Of a DNA stretch of 64,000 nucleotides, positions 9,544-19,765 are shown one piece after another. The notes under the pieces were generated by a model. That model saw only the letters and a program-made list of their open reading frames with translations. It was not told the origin of the DNA and ran no database searches. The translations under genes were made by a program, and so were the position numbers. This DNA comes from Aromatoleum evansii (GTDB taxonomy: Bacteria > Pseudomonadota > Gammaproteobacteria > Burkholderiales > Rhodocyclaceae), in assembly GCF_012910805.1 (NCBI RefSeq), contig NZ_WTVK01000007.1:1-64000 (forward strand), read 5' to 3'. Position 1 is the first letter of the stretch, and each line of letters opens with the position of its first letter.

Positions 9544-10470
9544 TCAAAGGTCGGCAAGCGCCTTGACGTGCGCGACGACCGAGCGCGCCAGCGATGACAG
9601 CGAATAACCGCCCTCGAGGATGGACACGATGTTCTTGTGCCCGCATTCCTCGGCCACTGCCTTGATCTGCTGGGTCACCCACACGTAGTCCGATTCGACC
9701 AGCCCGACCGAACCCATGTCGTCCTCGTAATGCGCATCGAAGCCCGCCGAGATGAAGACCATCTGCGGCTTGTGCTCCCTCAGCGCCGGCACCCAGCGCT
9801 CGGTGACGATGGTGCGGAAGGCGTCGCCGCGCGTGCCTGCAGGCACGGGCACGTTGACCATGTTCGGGGCCGTGCAGTCCGCACCGCTGTACGGATAGAA
9901 AGGATGCTGGAAGATGCTCACCATGAGCACCCGCGGGTCGTCGCTGAAGGCGTCTTCCGTGCCGTTGCCGTGATGCACGTCGAAATCGACGATCGCCACG
10001 CGCTCCAACCCGTGCGCCTCGAGCGCATGACGCGCCGCGATGGCCACGTTGTTCAGGAAACAGAACCCCATCGCCTTGCCGCGCTCCGCGTGATGGCCCG
10101 GCGGACGCACGGCGCAGAACGCATTTTCGATTTCGCCCTTCAGCACCAGATCCGTCGCCAGCACACCGGCGCCGGCCGAACGCAGTGCAGCCTTCATCGT
10201 TCCCGGACTCATCGCGGTATCGGGGTCGAGGTGGCGGATGCCGTGGTCGGGCACGCTGGCATTGAGCTCCGCGAGATAATTCGTCGGATGCACCCGGACG
10301 ATCTGCTCCTCGGTCGCCAGCGGGGCATCGTAGAACGAAAGGTACATGTCGAGACCGGCGGCAATCAGCCGATCATTGATGGCCGCCAGCCGATCCGGAC
10401 ATTCCGGATGGAAGGTTCCCATGTCGTGCAGCCAGCAATCGCGGTGCGTGATGAACGCAGTCGTCGTCAT
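9544..10470 (-). CDS. Histone-deacetylase-family amidohydrolase
   Basis: A 308-residue zinc-dependent deacetylase of the arginase/HDAC superfamily. The tandem His motif is RPPGHHAERG, the zinc ligands lie in DFDVHHGNGTE, and the second Asp region is SAGFDAHYEDD. EGGYSLSSLA closes the domain. Bacterial members act on acetylated small molecules such as polyamines or on acetyl-lysine proteins; which one here cannot be told from sequence. It is transcribed divergently from the moxR operon. Confidence 0.9.
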   Translation of the reverse strand: MTTTAFITHRDCWLHDMGTFHPECPDRLAAINDRLIAAGLDMYLSFYDAPLATEEQIVRVHPTNYLAELNASVPDHGIRHLDPDTAMSPGTMKAALRSAGAGVLATDLVLKGEIENAFCAVRPPGHHAERGKAMGFCFLNNVAIAARHALEAHGLERVAIVDFDVHHGNGTEDAFSDDPRVLMVSIFQHPFYPYSGADCTAPNMVNVPVPAGTRGDAFRTIVTERWVPALREHKPQMVFISAGFDAHYEDDMGSVGLVESDYVWVTQQIKAVAEECGHKNIVSILEGGYSLSSLARSVVAHVKALADL

Positions 10471-10605
10471 ACCCCCCCTCTCTCGCGTGCGGGCGAAGCG
10501 TCCCGCATCCCTGCCCTGAAATCGGCGCGTCCTTGAAGGGCGCGTCCTGTCGGTCTTTGCTCTATTATCACCGCTTCCCGGTGAATTTCACAGTGCGCCC
10601 GCGCC

Positions 10606-11523
10606 ATGCCCCATCGTTACGCAATTCGCGTTCTAGAAGCCGCCAACTGCATCATCCTCGGCAAGGATCGCGAGTTGCGGCTTGCGCTGGCCTGCCTCAT
10701 CGCGCGCGGACACCTGCTGATAGAGGATCTCCCCGGGGTGGGCAAGACGACGCTCGCACACGTCATCGCACGCCTCATCGGGCTGCACTTCCAGCGCATC
10801 CAGTTCACGAGCGACCTGCTCCCCGCCGACATCGTCGGGGTTTCGATCTTCGATCGCGAAGCGGGCAGCTTCCGTTTCCATCCCGGCCCGATCTTCAGCC
10901 AGCTCATCCTCGCCGACGAGATCAACCGCGCCACACCCAAGACCCAGAGCGCCCTCCTCGAAGCCATGGAGGAACGCCAGGTCACCGCAGACAGCGAGAC
11001 GCATCCGCTCCCCGATCCCTTCTTCGTCATCGCAACGCAGAACCCGTCCCATCAGATCGGCACCTTCCCGCTGCCCGAGAGCCAGCTCGACCGCTTCCTG
11101 CTGAGGATCCGCCTGGGCTACCCCGATCGCAGCGCGGAACGGGCGCTGCTGATGGGCGAGGACCGGCGCGAACTGCTTGAACGCCAGCAGGCCGTGGTCC
11201 AGCCCGAAGATCTCCTCGCGATGCAGCAGGCAGCGCACGCCGTCGCCGTATCCGAACGGCTCATCGATTACGTCCAGGCACTGCTGACCCGCACCCGCCA
11301 CAGCCCCGAGCTCGTCACCGGCCTGAGCCCGCGCGCCGGCCTGGGCCTGATCGCCGCGGCGCGGGCGTGGGCGCTCATCGCGGGGCGCGACCACGTCCTC
11401 CCCGAGGACGTCCAGACCGTCTTCCCGCACGTCGCCGCCCATCGCCTGCACACCGCAGGCGACGGGCGCAGCGTGACACCCGAGGTGCTCGCCCAGCTCG
11501 TGCGCGACGTAGCCGTCGTCTGA
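10606..11523 (+). CDS. MoxR-family AAA+ ATPase
   Basis: A 305-residue AAA+ ATPase with Walker A GVGKTT, Walker B in LILADEINRA and sensor 1 in FFVIATQNP. MoxR proteins are thought to act as chaperones for metal-centre or envelope assembly, together with the DUF58/VWA-like proteins encoded next to them. The stop overlaps the next ATG (ATGA), so translation is coupled. A TATTAT -10-like hexamer lies at 10563, without a convincing -35. Confidence 0.9.
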   Translation: MPHRYAIRVLEAANCIILGKDRELRLALACLIARGHLLIEDLPGVGKTTLAHVIARLIGLHFQRIQFTSDLLPADIVGVSIFDREAGSFRFHPGPIFSQLILADEINRATPKTQSALLEAMEERQVTADSETHPLPDPFFVIATQNPSHQIGTFPLPESQLDRFLLRIRLGYPDRSAERALLMGEDRRELLERQQAVVQPEDLLAMQQAAHAVAVSERLIDYVQALLTRTRHSPELVTGLSPRAGLGLIAAARAWALIAGRDHVLPEDVQTVFPHVAAHRLHTAGDGRSVTPEVLAQLVRDVAVV

Positions 11524-12542
11524 TGCCCGCGCGCCCCGACGCTTCGCGTCATCGCCTTGGCGATTGGCGTCGCCATCTCCTCCGCGTGCGCGTCGCGCTC
11601 GATCGCCTGCTGTTTCGCATCGGACCGCCGGAACCCGCCCCGATCGTGCTCGGCCAGCGGCGCATCTACGTGCTGCCGACACCTGCAGGCCTGGCCTTCG
11701 CGGCTGCACTCCTCGTCATGCTGATCGCATCGATAAACTACAACCTGAGCCTCGGCTACGCCTTGGTATTCCTTCTCGGCGGGGTGGCGGTCGCAAGCAT
11801 CGTGCATGCATTTCGCAACCTGCTGCACCTGTCCTTCGCACCGGGACGCGCCGAGCCGGTCTTTGCCGGCGAACGCGCCGGTTTCCACATCATCGTAGGC
11901 AATCGCCGGCATGCGCGACGGCCATCGCTGCGCCTCGGAGCGCGCGGGGCGGAGGTGCCGTTCGAGATCGACGCGGAAGACCGTGCCGACGTGAACATAC
12001 CGGTAGCGACGACGGCGCGCGGCTGGATGACGCTCGGCCGCGTCCGCATCGAAACGACCTACCCCCTCGGCCTGATCCGGGCCTGGAGCGTGCTGGTGCC
12101 CGATCAGCGCTGCCTCGTCTACCCGACTCCTGAACCGAACCCGCCGCCGCTGCCGGAAGGCCCGTCGAGCACACCGGGGCGGCGGGCCGGGTCGGCCGGC
12201 GACGACGACTTTGCCGGCCTTCGCCGCCACCAGCCCGCAGACTCCCCGCGGCAAGTGGCATGGAAGACGCTCGCCCGCGGCGGCCCCATGCTCACCAAGC
12301 AATTCACCGGCATGGATGGGGGGAAGATCCATCTCGACTGGAACGATCTCCCCGCGGACCTTGGCGCCGAAGCGCGCCTCTCGCGCATGACGGCATGGAT
12401 CGTGGCCGCGGAGCAGAGGGGGCTCGCCTTCTCCCTGACGCTGCCCGCGGCCAGCATCGCCCCTGGACAAGGATCCGAACACATTGCGAACTGCCTGCGC
12501 CATCTCGCCCTCTTCGGAACGGACGGCGCGGCCAATGCCTGA
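11523..12542 (+). CDS. DUF58 domain membrane protein
   Basis: A 339-residue protein with two adjacent hydrophobic segments (about residues 55-100, including GLAFAAALLVMLIASINYN) and a C-terminal DUF58 region containing DDFAGLRRHQPADSPRQVAWK. DUF58 proteins are standard partners of MoxR ATPases; the molecular role is unknown. The ATG was chosen because it overlaps the moxR stop by 4 nt. The 3' end overlaps tgpA by 8 nt. Confidence 0.88.
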   Translation: MPARPDASRHRLGDWRRHLLRVRVALDRLLFRIGPPEPAPIVLGQRRIYVLPTPAGLAFAAALLVMLIASINYNLSLGYALVFLLGGVAVASIVHAFRNLLHLSFAPGRAEPVFAGERAGFHIIVGNRRHARRPSLRLGARGAEVPFEIDAEDRADVNIPVATTARGWMTLGRVRIETTYPLGLIRAWSVLVPDQRCLVYPTPEPNPPPLPEGPSSTPGRRAGSAGDDDFAGLRRHQPADSPRQVAWKTLARGGPMLTKQFTGMDGGKIHLDWNDLPADLGAEARLSRMTAWIVAAEQRGLAFSLTLPAASIAPGQGSEHIANCLRHLALFGTDGAANA

Positions 12543-14484
12543 AATGCGAGCGCCCACGTCCGCCCAACTCGGCTGGCTGCTCGCCGCCGTAACGGCGACC
12601 CTTGCGCCCCACGCGGTCGAACTCCCCTACTGGCTGATCGCCCTCTGCACCAGCCTCATTGCCATCCGCGCCGCACTGCTGTGGCGGCGCGGAAAGCCCC
12701 CCCGACAGTTGCTGATCCTGCTGGTTGCGATTGCGGCGGGGATCGGCGTGCGGCTCGAATTCGGCCATTTCTTCGGCAAGGATCCCGGCGTTGCACTGCT
12801 TGCCGTGCTGCTGTGCCTGAAACTCCTCGAATCGCACACCACGCGCGATCTGCGTGCAGCCGTCCTGCTCGCCTACTTCCTGCAACTCGGCCTGTTTTTC
12901 TACAACCAGACGCCGGGCATTGCCGCGCTCGCGCTTGCCGGCGCGCTGCTCACCACCACCACCCTCCTCAGCCTCGAGGACGCCGCCGCGCGGCCCGCCG
13001 CGCAACTGCGGACCAGCACGCTACTCCTCGCCCAGGGGCTGCCCTTCATGCTTGTCCTGTTCGTGCTGTTCCCGCGCGTGCAGGGACCGCTGTGGGGCCT
13101 GCCCTCGGACGCCTACAGCGGCATGACCGGCCTCTCCGACACCATGACCCCGGGCTCGATCAGCCAGCTCGGCCTGTCGGACGCCATCGCCTTCCGCGCC
13201 GAGTTCAACGGCCCTCCCCCCCCACCGCCCCAGCGCTATTGGCGCGGTCCGGTGCTCTCCCGCTACGACGGGCGAACCTGGCGGCCGGGATTCAGCACGA
13301 TCGCCGCGGCGCCCGGCTACGCACCTTCGGGCCGCGCCTACGAATACCGCCTCACGCTCGAACCGCACAACCAGCCCTGGCTCCTCGCGCTCGACTTTCC
13401 GGCCGCAAACGTCCCCAAGGCACGCTACGCCGGCGACTACCGCCTGCTCGCCGAACAACCGCTGCGCACGCGCACGCGCGTCGAACTACGGTCGTATCCG
13501 GCGACAACCGTAGGCAAGGACGAGAGCGCCTTCGTGCTCGCCGAAGCACGAAGGCTGCCCGCCGACGTCAACCCGCGAGGCAGGGCGCTTGCACTCGAGA
13601 TTGCGGCAAAGAGCGCCAACCCGGCCGCGATCCTCGCCGGCACCCTCGAACGCATGCGCGGCATGGGCCTCACATATACCCTCAACCCTCCCCTTCTCGG
13701 CACCCACGCGGTCGACGAGTTCCTCTTCGACACCAGGCAGGGCTTCTGCGAACATTTCGCTTCGGCCTTCGTGTTCCTGATGCGCGCAGCCGGCTTGCCG
13801 GCCCGCGTCGTCACCGGCTATCAGGGCGGAGAGATCAACCCCGTGGACGGCAGCCTTGTCGTGCGACAGTCGGACGCGCATGCCTGGGCGGAAGTGTGGC
13901 TCGCCGGACGCGGCTGGGTTCGCGTCGACCCCACCGCGCTGTCGGCTCCGGCCCGCATCGAGTCCGGCCTGAGCGCCGCACTGCAGGAATGGGACGCACT
14001 GCCGCTGCTCCGGCGCCCCGGCCTCGACTGGCTGCGCGACATGCGGCACCGTTGGGAAGCCCTGTCGAATACATGGAACCAATGGGTTCTTGGATACAAT
14101 TCGGACCGGCAACGCGACCTGCTCGAACGGATCGGATTCCGCCAGCCCGACTGGCGCATGCTGGCCATGCTCCTCGGCGTCTCGGCGACGACCTTGATGC
14201 TGCTGCTCATGGCCTGGGCCTTTGCGCAGCGCAGGCGTCGCGACCCGCTCGACGCCGCCTGGGCACGCTTTTCCCGCAAGCTCGCCCGCCACGGCGCGGG
14301 CAGGCACCCGTGGGAAGGGCCGCTCGATTACGGCAAACGGCTGGCAATGACCTTTCCCGGGCGCGCCGCCCCCCTGCGCGCGATCAGCGAACGCTACGCC
14401 AGCCTGCGCTACGGCGCACAACCGGCCGACCCGCGCAGCGTGCGGCTGCTCGCCCGATCCATCCGGAGACTGAAGCTGAAATGA
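12535..14484 (+). CDS. tgpA: TgpA-like membrane transglutaminase (DUF3488)
   Basis: A 649-residue protein with several N-terminal membrane helices (DUF3488), a periplasmic transglutaminase-like domain, another helix near residue 550 and a cytoplasmic DUF4129-like tail. The catalytic triad is visible: Cys in QGFCEHFASAF, His in SDAHAWAEVW and Asp in VRVDPT. P. aeruginosa TgpA belongs to this family and sits in an equivalent moxR-DUF58-tgpA operon. The ATG overlapping the DUF58 gene by 8 nt is preferred to an upstream in-frame ATG. Confidence 0.88.
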   Translation: MPEMRAPTSAQLGWLLAAVTATLAPHAVELPYWLIALCTSLIAIRAALLWRRGKPPRQLLILLVAIAAGIGVRLEFGHFFGKDPGVALLAVLLCLKLLESHTTRDLRAAVLLAYFLQLGLFFYNQTPGIAALALAGALLTTTTLLSLEDAAARPAAQLRTSTLLLAQGLPFMLVLFVLFPRVQGPLWGLPSDAYSGMTGLSDTMTPGSISQLGLSDAIAFRAEFNGPPPPPPQRYWRGPVLSRYDGRTWRPGFSTIAAAPGYAPSGRAYEYRLTLEPHNQPWLLALDFPAANVPKARYAGDYRLLAEQPLRTRTRVELRSYPATTVGKDESAFVLAEARRLPADVNPRGRALALEIAAKSANPAAILAGTLERMRGMGLTYTLNPPLLGTHAVDEFLFDTRQGFCEHFASAFVFLMRAAGLPARVVTGYQGGEINPVDGSLVVRQSDAHAWAEVWLAGRGWVRVDPTALSAPARIESGLSAALQEWDALPLLRRPGLDWLRDMRHRWEALSNTWNQWVLGYNSDRQRDLLERIGFRQPDWRMLAMLLGVSATTLMLLLMAWAFAQRRRRDPLDAAWARFSRKLARHGAGRHPWEGPLDYGKRLAMTFPGRAAPLRAISERYASLRYGAQPADPRSVRLLARSIRRLKLK

Positions 14485-15491
14485 AACGAACCCTTGCCGC
14501 CGCAACACTGAGCCTCGGGCTGATCTCGCTGCCGGGACTCGCCAGCGGCACCTATGCCGAACACCCCGAAGCCCTGCGCTTCGCGGATTCGATGCAGGAA
14601 AAACACGGCTTCGAGCGCAGTGCGGTACTCGCAGCGCTCGGACAGGCCCGCCACGAGTCCCGCGTCATCGACCTCATCCGCCCGCCGACAACACCCGGCA
14701 CGCGCTCGTGGCAGCGTTACCGCGCACGCTTCCTCGACGGCAAGCGCATCGAAGGCGGCATCGCCTTCTGGCAGGCGCACGCCGGCGCGCTGCAGAAGGC
14801 CGCCGATCAGTTCGGCGTGCCGCCCGAAATCATCGTCGCCATCATCGGCGTGGAAACCTTTTACGGGCGGAACACTGGCAACTTCGAGACGGTCTCGGCC
14901 CTCGCCACCCTGGCCTTCGACTACCCGCCGCGCGCGGCGCTCTTCCGCGGGGAGCTGGAGCAATTGTTCCTGCTCGCCCGCGAACAGGTCCGCGACCCGC
15001 TCTCTTACTACGGCTCCTACGCCGGCGCGCTCGGCTACCCCCAATTCCTGCCCAGCAGCATCCGCAACTATGCCGTGGACTTCGACGGCAACGGCCAGAT
15101 CGATTTCGACAACGAGCCCATCGACGCGATAGGCAGCGTCGCGAACTACCTCGCGCGCCACGGCTGGGTGCGCGGCGAAACCGTCGCCATCCCCGCCCTC
15201 GTTCCTGCCGAAGCGAACGCGCAGGCGCTCGTCGATGCCGGCATCGAACCCTCACTCGCGCCCGAGGCGCTCGCCGCCGCCGGAATCGTCGCCGCCAGCG
15301 CCAACCCTCCGGCAGCACCGGCAACGCTCGTCGACCTCGCCACTCCGGGCGCCCCCACCGAATACTGGCTCGGCTACCGCAACTTCTACGTGATCACCCG
15401 CTACAACAAAAGCAGCTTCTACGCGATGGCCGTGTACGAACTCGCACGCGCCCTGCGCGACCAGTACGCAAGCACGACCACGGAGCGGTAG
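14481..15491 (+). CDS. mltB: Membrane-bound lytic murein transglycosylase B
   Basis: MltB cleaves the glycan strands of peptidoglycan to 1,6-anhydromuropeptides. The 336-residue protein has a signal peptide without a clear lipobox (MKRTLAAATLSLGLISLPGLASG), so it may be soluble periplasmic. The catalytic Glu is in GVETFYGRNTGNF; SYYGSYAGALGYPQF and NYLARHGWVRGE are family signatures. The ATG overlaps the tgpA stop (ATGA), making it the last gene of the four-gene moxR operon. Placement there hints at an envelope role for the whole unit. Confidence 0.92.
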   Translation: MKRTLAAATLSLGLISLPGLASGTYAEHPEALRFADSMQEKHGFERSAVLAALGQARHESRVIDLIRPPTTPGTRSWQRYRARFLDGKRIEGGIAFWQAHAGALQKAADQFGVPPEIIVAIIGVETFYGRNTGNFETVSALATLAFDYPPRAALFRGELEQLFLLAREQVRDPLSYYGSYAGALGYPQFLPSSIRNYAVDFDGNGQIDFDNEPIDAIGSVANYLARHGWVRGETVAIPALVPAEANAQALVDAGIEPSLAPEALAAAGIVAASANPPAAPATLVDLATPGAPTEYWLGYRNFYVITRYNKSSFYAMAVYELARALRDQYASTTTER

Positions 15492-15530
15492 GAGAAACGC
15501 ACCGGCTACGGGAGCAGGTGCCAGGGCAAG

Positions 15531-16466
15531 TCAGAGCAGCTCGTCGCGCGAGATGCCGCGCCGCTTGACCGTGCGCCGCAACTGGCTCAGCGCCTCGAGC
15601 TGGATCTGGCGCACCCGTTCGCGCGTCAATGACAGACGTGCGGCGAGTTCCTCCAGCGTCATCACCTCGCACTCGTCCAGCCCGTAGCGGTGACGGATGA
15701 CCAGGCGCTGCTTCTCGTTGAGCATGCCGATCCATTCGCGGATCAGCGCCTCGACCTCGGCATCCTGAATCGACAGGTCGGGCGACGCGGCCTGATCATC
15801 GGCCAGCGACTCGCCGATCGAAAGCGTCGGATCGATATCCAGCGGCGCATCCAGCGAGGCCGTGTGCTCGCTAAGGGACAGGATCGCCCGCACTTCGTCG
15901 ACCGACTTGTCCAGCATCGTCGCGACCTGCTCCAGCGTGAACTCGCCGTTGCCGGCCGCCTCCAGGCTGCGCTGGGCGCGCAGGACCTGGTTGAGTTCCT
16001 TCACCACGTGGACCGGCAGGCGGATCGTGCGCGACTGGTTCATGATCGCGCGCTCGATGTTCTGGCGTATCCACCACGTCGCGTAGGTCGAGAAACGGAA
16101 CCCGCGCTCGGGATCGAACTTCTCCAGCGCGTGCATCAGGCCGAGGTTGCCCTCCTCGACCAGGTCGAGCAGCGGAATGCCGCGATTGAGGTAATGCTTG
16201 GCGATATTGACGACCAAGCGCAGGTTGCGCTCTATCATCGTCTGGCGGGCCTGGAAATCGCCCACCCTCACCCGCCGCGCCAACGCTGCCTCCTCTTCCG
16301 CGGTCAGCAGCGGATTCGCGCCGATCTCGTTGAGGTAGATCTGGGTGACGTCGCTGAGGAACTCGTTCTCGAACGCCGGCGCGGCACGCTCGACAAAAAC
16401 CTCCACCTCGAGGGGCAGATCCGGTTCCTGACTCTCTACATCGTCATGACTTGCCGGATCGTACAT
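15531..16466 (-). CDS. rpoS: RNA polymerase sigma factor RpoS
   Basis: Stationary-phase and general-stress sigma factor. The 311-residue protein has region 1.2 ([16 protein letters not shown]), region 2 ([35 protein letters not shown]) and region 4 with a helix-turn-helix ([16 protein letters not shown]). The acidic N-terminus is short. It lies 10 bp after nlpD, so it is likely read from an nlpD-internal promoter as well as from the surE operon, as known in enterobacteria. Confidence 0.96.
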   Translation of the reverse strand: MYDPASHDDVESQEPDLPLEVEVFVERAAPAFENEFLSDVTQIYLNEIGANPLLTAEEEAALARRVRVGDFQARQTMIERNLRLVVNIAKHYLNRGIPLLDLVEEGNLGLMHALEKFDPERGFRFSTYATWWIRQNIERAIMNQSRTIRLPVHVVKELNQVLRAQRSLEAAGNGEFTLEQVATMLDKSVDEVRAILSLSEHTASLDAPLDIDPTLSIGESLADDQAASPDLSIQDAEVEALIREWIGMLNEKQRLVIRHRYGLDECEVMTLEELAARLSLTRERVRQIQLEALSQLRRTVKRRGISRDELL

Positions 16467-16476
16467 AGCCTCCTCG

Positions 16477-17409
16477 TCAGCGTGCAGGCAAATACTTCAG
16501 CGGATCCACAGGGCGGCCCTGCTTGCGGATCTCGAAATGCACCTTGGGACGATCAGCGTCGGTGCTTCCGAGTTCTGCAATCTTCTGGCCTTTCAACACC
16601 GAATCGCCTTCCTTCACCAGCAGCTGCTGGTTATGCGCATAGGCTGTAAGGTAATTCGCATCGTGCTTGATGATGACCAGTTTTCCATAGCCGCGCAAGC
16701 CGCTTCCCGAGTACACCACCTTGCCGCCCGCCGAGGCCACCACCGGATCCCCGGCCTTGCCGGCAATGTCGACGCCCTTGTTCGTGCTCTCATCGAACGT
16801 CTCGATCACCTGGCCGGAGGCCGGCCACAGCCACGCAGTGTTGCCCGGCGCCTTGTCCGGCTCCGGCGCAGCAGGGGGAGGCGTCGAAGGGGCGCTCGCG
16901 CGCGGATTCAGCGAGGCCCAAGCCTCGTCGCTATATGGCTGCTTGCCCCCGCGCGGTTCCTGCTTGAGGCCGCCCGCCGCCGGCGGCGCGGCTTCGCCCG
17001 GAGCCTTTACCGCCTGGACGTCGACCGGTTGCGTGATGGCGATCGGCTGCGCCACCGCGCCGGAGGTCGCACCGGCCGCAGCGGCAGGGCTCGCGGCCGG
17101 CGCAGCGCCGACCCGCAAGGCCTGACCGACATGGATCTGGTTAGGGTCCGCAAGGCCGTTCCAGGCGACCAGATCCTTCACCGTGACGCCATACTGCCGC
17201 GCAATCCCCAACAAGGTATCCCCGGGACGCACCACGTGCGTCGGAGCTTCGGCCTTCGGCACCGCACCGACGGCAGCCTCGGCCGCAGGCGGTGGCGTAC
17301 CGTCCCTGACGGGGGCAGGCCGGGGGGCCGCACATCCCACGAGGACGGCGACCAGACCGCATAGCGTCAACCAGCGGTGCACAGGACCAAACTTCACTGA
17401 ATCATTCAT
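16477..17409 (-). CDS. nlpD: LysM/M23 lipoprotein NlpD (amidase activator)
   Basis: The 310-residue lipoprotein has lipobox LVGC, one LysM domain ([14 protein letters not shown]... to GQALRV), a long Ala/Pro-rich linker and a C-terminal LytM (M23) domain. The first zinc-binding His of the HxGxD motif is replaced (NKGVDIAG), so the domain is probably not a peptidase. NlpD of E. coli is likewise degenerate and activates the amidase AmiC. The start overlaps the pcm stop by 4 nt. Confidence 0.92.
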   Translation of the reverse strand: MNDSVKFGPVHRWLTLCGLVAVLVGCAAPRPAPVRDGTPPPAAEAAVGAVPKAEAPTHVVRPGDTLLGIARQYGVTVKDLVAWNGLADPNQIHVGQALRVGAAPAASPAAAAGATSGAVAQPIAITQPVDVQAVKAPGEAAPPAAGGLKQEPRGGKQPYSDEAWASLNPRASAPSTPPPAAPEPDKAPGNTAWLWPASGQVIETFDESTNKGVDIAGKAGDPVVASAGGKVVYSGSGLRGYGKLVIIKHDANYLTAYAHNQQLLVKEGDSVLKGQKIAELGSTDADRPKVHFEIRKQGRPVDPLKYLPAR

Positions 17410-18062
17410 TCCGTACCAGTCAATAATGGGACGAACCGCACAGCTTCGAGGCGACTCTCCCTGAAAACATTCCCCTGCCGCTCGATCATCACGAGCCTTT
17501 GCTCCGCGCCTCCCACCGGCAGCATGAGCCGCCCGCCCGGGGCAAGCTGCTCCTTGAGTGACGCCGGCACGCTCGGCGCGGCAGCCGCAACAATAATCGT
17601 GTCATATGGCGCCGCCTCGGGCAAACCCATCGTGCCATCGGCACATTTCAGGCGCACGTTGGGCAGTCGCAGGGGCCGGAGATTTTCGCGCGCAACATCG
17701 AGCAAGGGCCGGATGCGCTCCACCGCATAGACCTCGGTAGCAACGAAGGACAACACCGCGGCCTGGTAACCACAACCGGCTCCGACCTCCAGCGTCCGCC
17801 CGAGTTCGCGGCCGGCGCGCAGCGTCTCGATCATCTTCGCCACCACGAAGGGCTGCGAAATGGTCTGCTGATAGCCGATGGGCAAGGCCGTGTCGTCATA
17901 CGCGCTGTACGCCAGCCCCTCTTCCACAAAGGCGTGCCGCGGCACCTGCATCATCGCCGCGAGCACCTTTTCATCCCGGATGCCCTGGGCGCGCAGACGC
18001 TCCACCATGCGGCCCCGCGCACGTGTCGCGGCCTGGCCCGCATCCGGGCGGCGCAGGCTCAT
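17406..18062 (-). CDS. pcm: Protein-L-isoaspartate O-methyltransferase
   Basis: Pcm methylates isoaspartyl residues with SAM to start repair of damaged proteins. The 218-residue protein has the family signatures [24 protein letters not shown] and the SAM motif [15 protein letters not shown]. The ATG at 18062 overlaps the surE stop (ATGA) and is preferred to one four codons upstream. The gene order surE-pcm-nlpD-rpoS is widely conserved. Confidence 0.95.
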   Translation of the reverse strand: MSLRRPDAGQAATRARGRMVERLRAQGIRDEKVLAAMMQVPRHAFVEEGLAYSAYDDTALPIGYQQTISQPFVVAKMIETLRAGRELGRTLEVGAGCGYQAAVLSFVATEVYAVERIRPLLDVARENLRPLRLPNVRLKCADGTMGLPEAAPYDTIIVAAAAPSVPASLKEQLAPGGRLMLPVGGAEQRLVMIERQGNVFRESRLEAVRFVPLLTGTE

Positions 18063-18802
18063 CGCGCCAGCCACTCCGAGACCCCCGACATCAGGTTGTA
18101 ATGCGTCAGGTCGATCTGCAGCGGCGTAATCGAGACATAGCCTTCCGCCACAGCGTGGAAGTCGGTTCCTTCACCGGCGTCGGCAGCCTGGCCCGCGGGC
18201 CCGACCCAATACACCGTCTCGTTGCGCGGCGTGACGCTGCGGATGACCGGCTCGGCCTTGTGGCGCTTGCCCAGCCGCGTGATCCTGTGTCCGCGCAGCT
18301 CCTCGTACGGTCGATCCGGGACGTTCACATTGAGCAGCACGGGCTGCCGGAACGGCTCGCGCTGGAAACGCGCGGCGAGGTCCCGCGCCACCCGCGCCGC
18401 GGCGGAAAAATCGCTCGCCTGCTTGCTCACCAGGGAAATCGCGATCGACGGCACGCCGAGCAGGTAGCCCTCGGTAGCTGCCGCGACGGTACCGGAATAC
18501 AGCGTATCGTCACCCATGTTGGCGCCGTGATTGACCCCCGACACGACCATGTCCGGCAGGTGATCGAGCATTCCGGTCACGGCAAGATGCACGCAGTCCG
18601 TGGGCGTTCCATTGACGAAATGGAACCCGTTGGCGGCACGGCGCAGCGACAGGGGGCGATCGAGGGTCAGCGAGTTGCTCGCGCCGCTGCGGTCGCGCTC
18701 GGGCGCCACGACGGTCACGTCCCCAACCTCGGCCAGGGCTGCCGCCAGGGCGGCGATGCCAGGAGCAAAATAACCGTCGTCGTTGCTGACCAGAATGCGC
18801 AT
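18059..18802 (-). CDS. surE: 5'/3'-nucleotidase SurE
   Basis: SurE is a metal-dependent survival-protein nucleotidase acting on nucleoside monophosphates. The 247-residue protein starts [16 protein letters not shown], where NDDG holds the metal-binding Asp pair. SGASNSLT and [19 protein letters not shown] are further active-site motifs. An in-frame ATG ten codons upstream is possible, but homologues begin at MRIL. Confidence 0.95.
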   Translation of the reverse strand: MRILVSNDDGYFAPGIAALAAALAEVGDVTVVAPERDRSGASNSLTLDRPLSLRRAANGFHFVNGTPTDCVHLAVTGMLDHLPDMVVSGVNHGANMGDDTLYSGTVAAATEGYLLGVPSIAISLVSKQASDFSAAARVARDLAARFQREPFRQPVLLNVNVPDRPYEELRGHRITRLGKRHKAEPVIRSVTPRNETVYWVGPAGQAADAGEGTDFHAVAEGYVSITPLQIDLTHYNLMSGVSEWLAR

Positions 18803-18960
18803 GTTTTTTCCGTTCGGAGGGATACAAGCCACGACGCGAGGCCGGATGTATCGCAGAAGCGGCGAAGCATCTTAGCACACCGACACACCCTCGCCCGGCC
18901 ACCCCGACGGAGTGCAGAAAAGCAAAAACCGGCCAGCGGCCGGTTCTTGTTTGAATTTAT

Positions 18961-19038
<78 letters not shown>

Positions 19039-19085
19039 CACAAGCCGCCATTATAGCAGCACAAATGGAATTTGCCAGTGCCGAA

Positions 19086-19466
19086 TCACGCTTTCAGCAC
19101 GGCGAGCGTCGCGACGATCTCCGCCCGCACCCCGGCAAGGGCTTCACGCAGCCGATCGGATTCCTCCGCCTCTTCCTGCTGATGGATTGCCGACTCGCCG
19201 AGCTTGTTGCGCGCACCCGAGATCGTGAAACCCTCGTCGTACAGGAGCTCTCGGATGCGACGCACCAGCAGCACTTCGTGATGCTGGTAGTAGCGGCGAT
19301 TGCCGCGGCGCTTCACCGGCTTGAGCTGGGTGAACTCCTGCTCCCAGTAACGCAGCACATGAGGCTTCACCGCGCACAGCTCGCTCACCTCACCGATCGT
19401 GAAGTAGCGCTTGGCCGGAATCGGCGGCAGAGGCCCGGAGGCCTCGTTATGGCTGCTTGCCTGCAT
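19086..19466 (-). CDS. MerR-family transcriptional regulator
   Basis: A 126-residue regulator with an N-terminal winged HTH ([23 protein letters not shown]...) and a C-terminal coiled-coil helix. No metal-binding Cys pattern is present. This subfamily is regularly encoded next to ihfA in betaproteobacteria; its target is not known to me. The proposed ATG lies inside the ihfA 3' end (20-nt overlap), so expression is coupled to ihfA. Confidence 0.88.
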   Translation of the reverse strand: MQASSHNEASGPLPPIPAKRYFTIGEVSELCAVKPHVLRYWEQEFTQLKPVKRRGNRRYYQHHEVLLVRRIRELLYDEGFTISGARNKLGESAIHQQEEAEESDRLREALAGVRAEIVATLAVLKA

Positions 19467-19758
19467 CGCTCAGCTGCTCCACGGCTGCCTTCAGCTTCTG
19501 ACTGGCATGGAAGGTGACAACACGGCGGGCGGTGATCGGAATCTCCTCGCCCGTCTTCGGATTGCGTCCGGGCCGTTGCGGCTTGTCGCGCAGCTGGAAG
19601 TTGCCGAACCCGGAGAGCTTCACCGACTCGCCCTTCTCGAGGGCCAGGCGAATCTCCTCGAAGAAGCCTTCCACCATGTCCTTGGCTTCACGCTTGTTGA
19701 GGCCGACACGCTCGAACAGCATGTCGGCCAGCTCTGCTTTGGTCAGGGTTACGTTCAT
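19447..19758 (-). CDS. ihfA: Integration host factor subunit alpha
   Basis: One half of the DNA-bending heterodimer IHF. The 103-residue protein starts [18 protein letters not shown] and carries the DNA-binding arm in [20 protein letters not shown]. The partner ihfB is at 45.2 kb. It follows pheT closely, as in the conserved pheST-ihfA order. Confidence 0.96.
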   Translation of the reverse strand: MNVTLTKAELADMLFERVGLNKREAKDMVEGFFEEIRLALEKGESVKLSGFGNFQLRDKPQRPGRNPKTGEEIPITARRVVTFHASQKLKAAVEQLSDAGKQP

Positions 19759-19765
19759 TCTGGGA

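Noticed and set aside
12681-14480. Long N-terminal extension of mltB
   Set aside because: This part is the wrong frame of tgpA; the true mltB starts at 14481 with a signal peptide.
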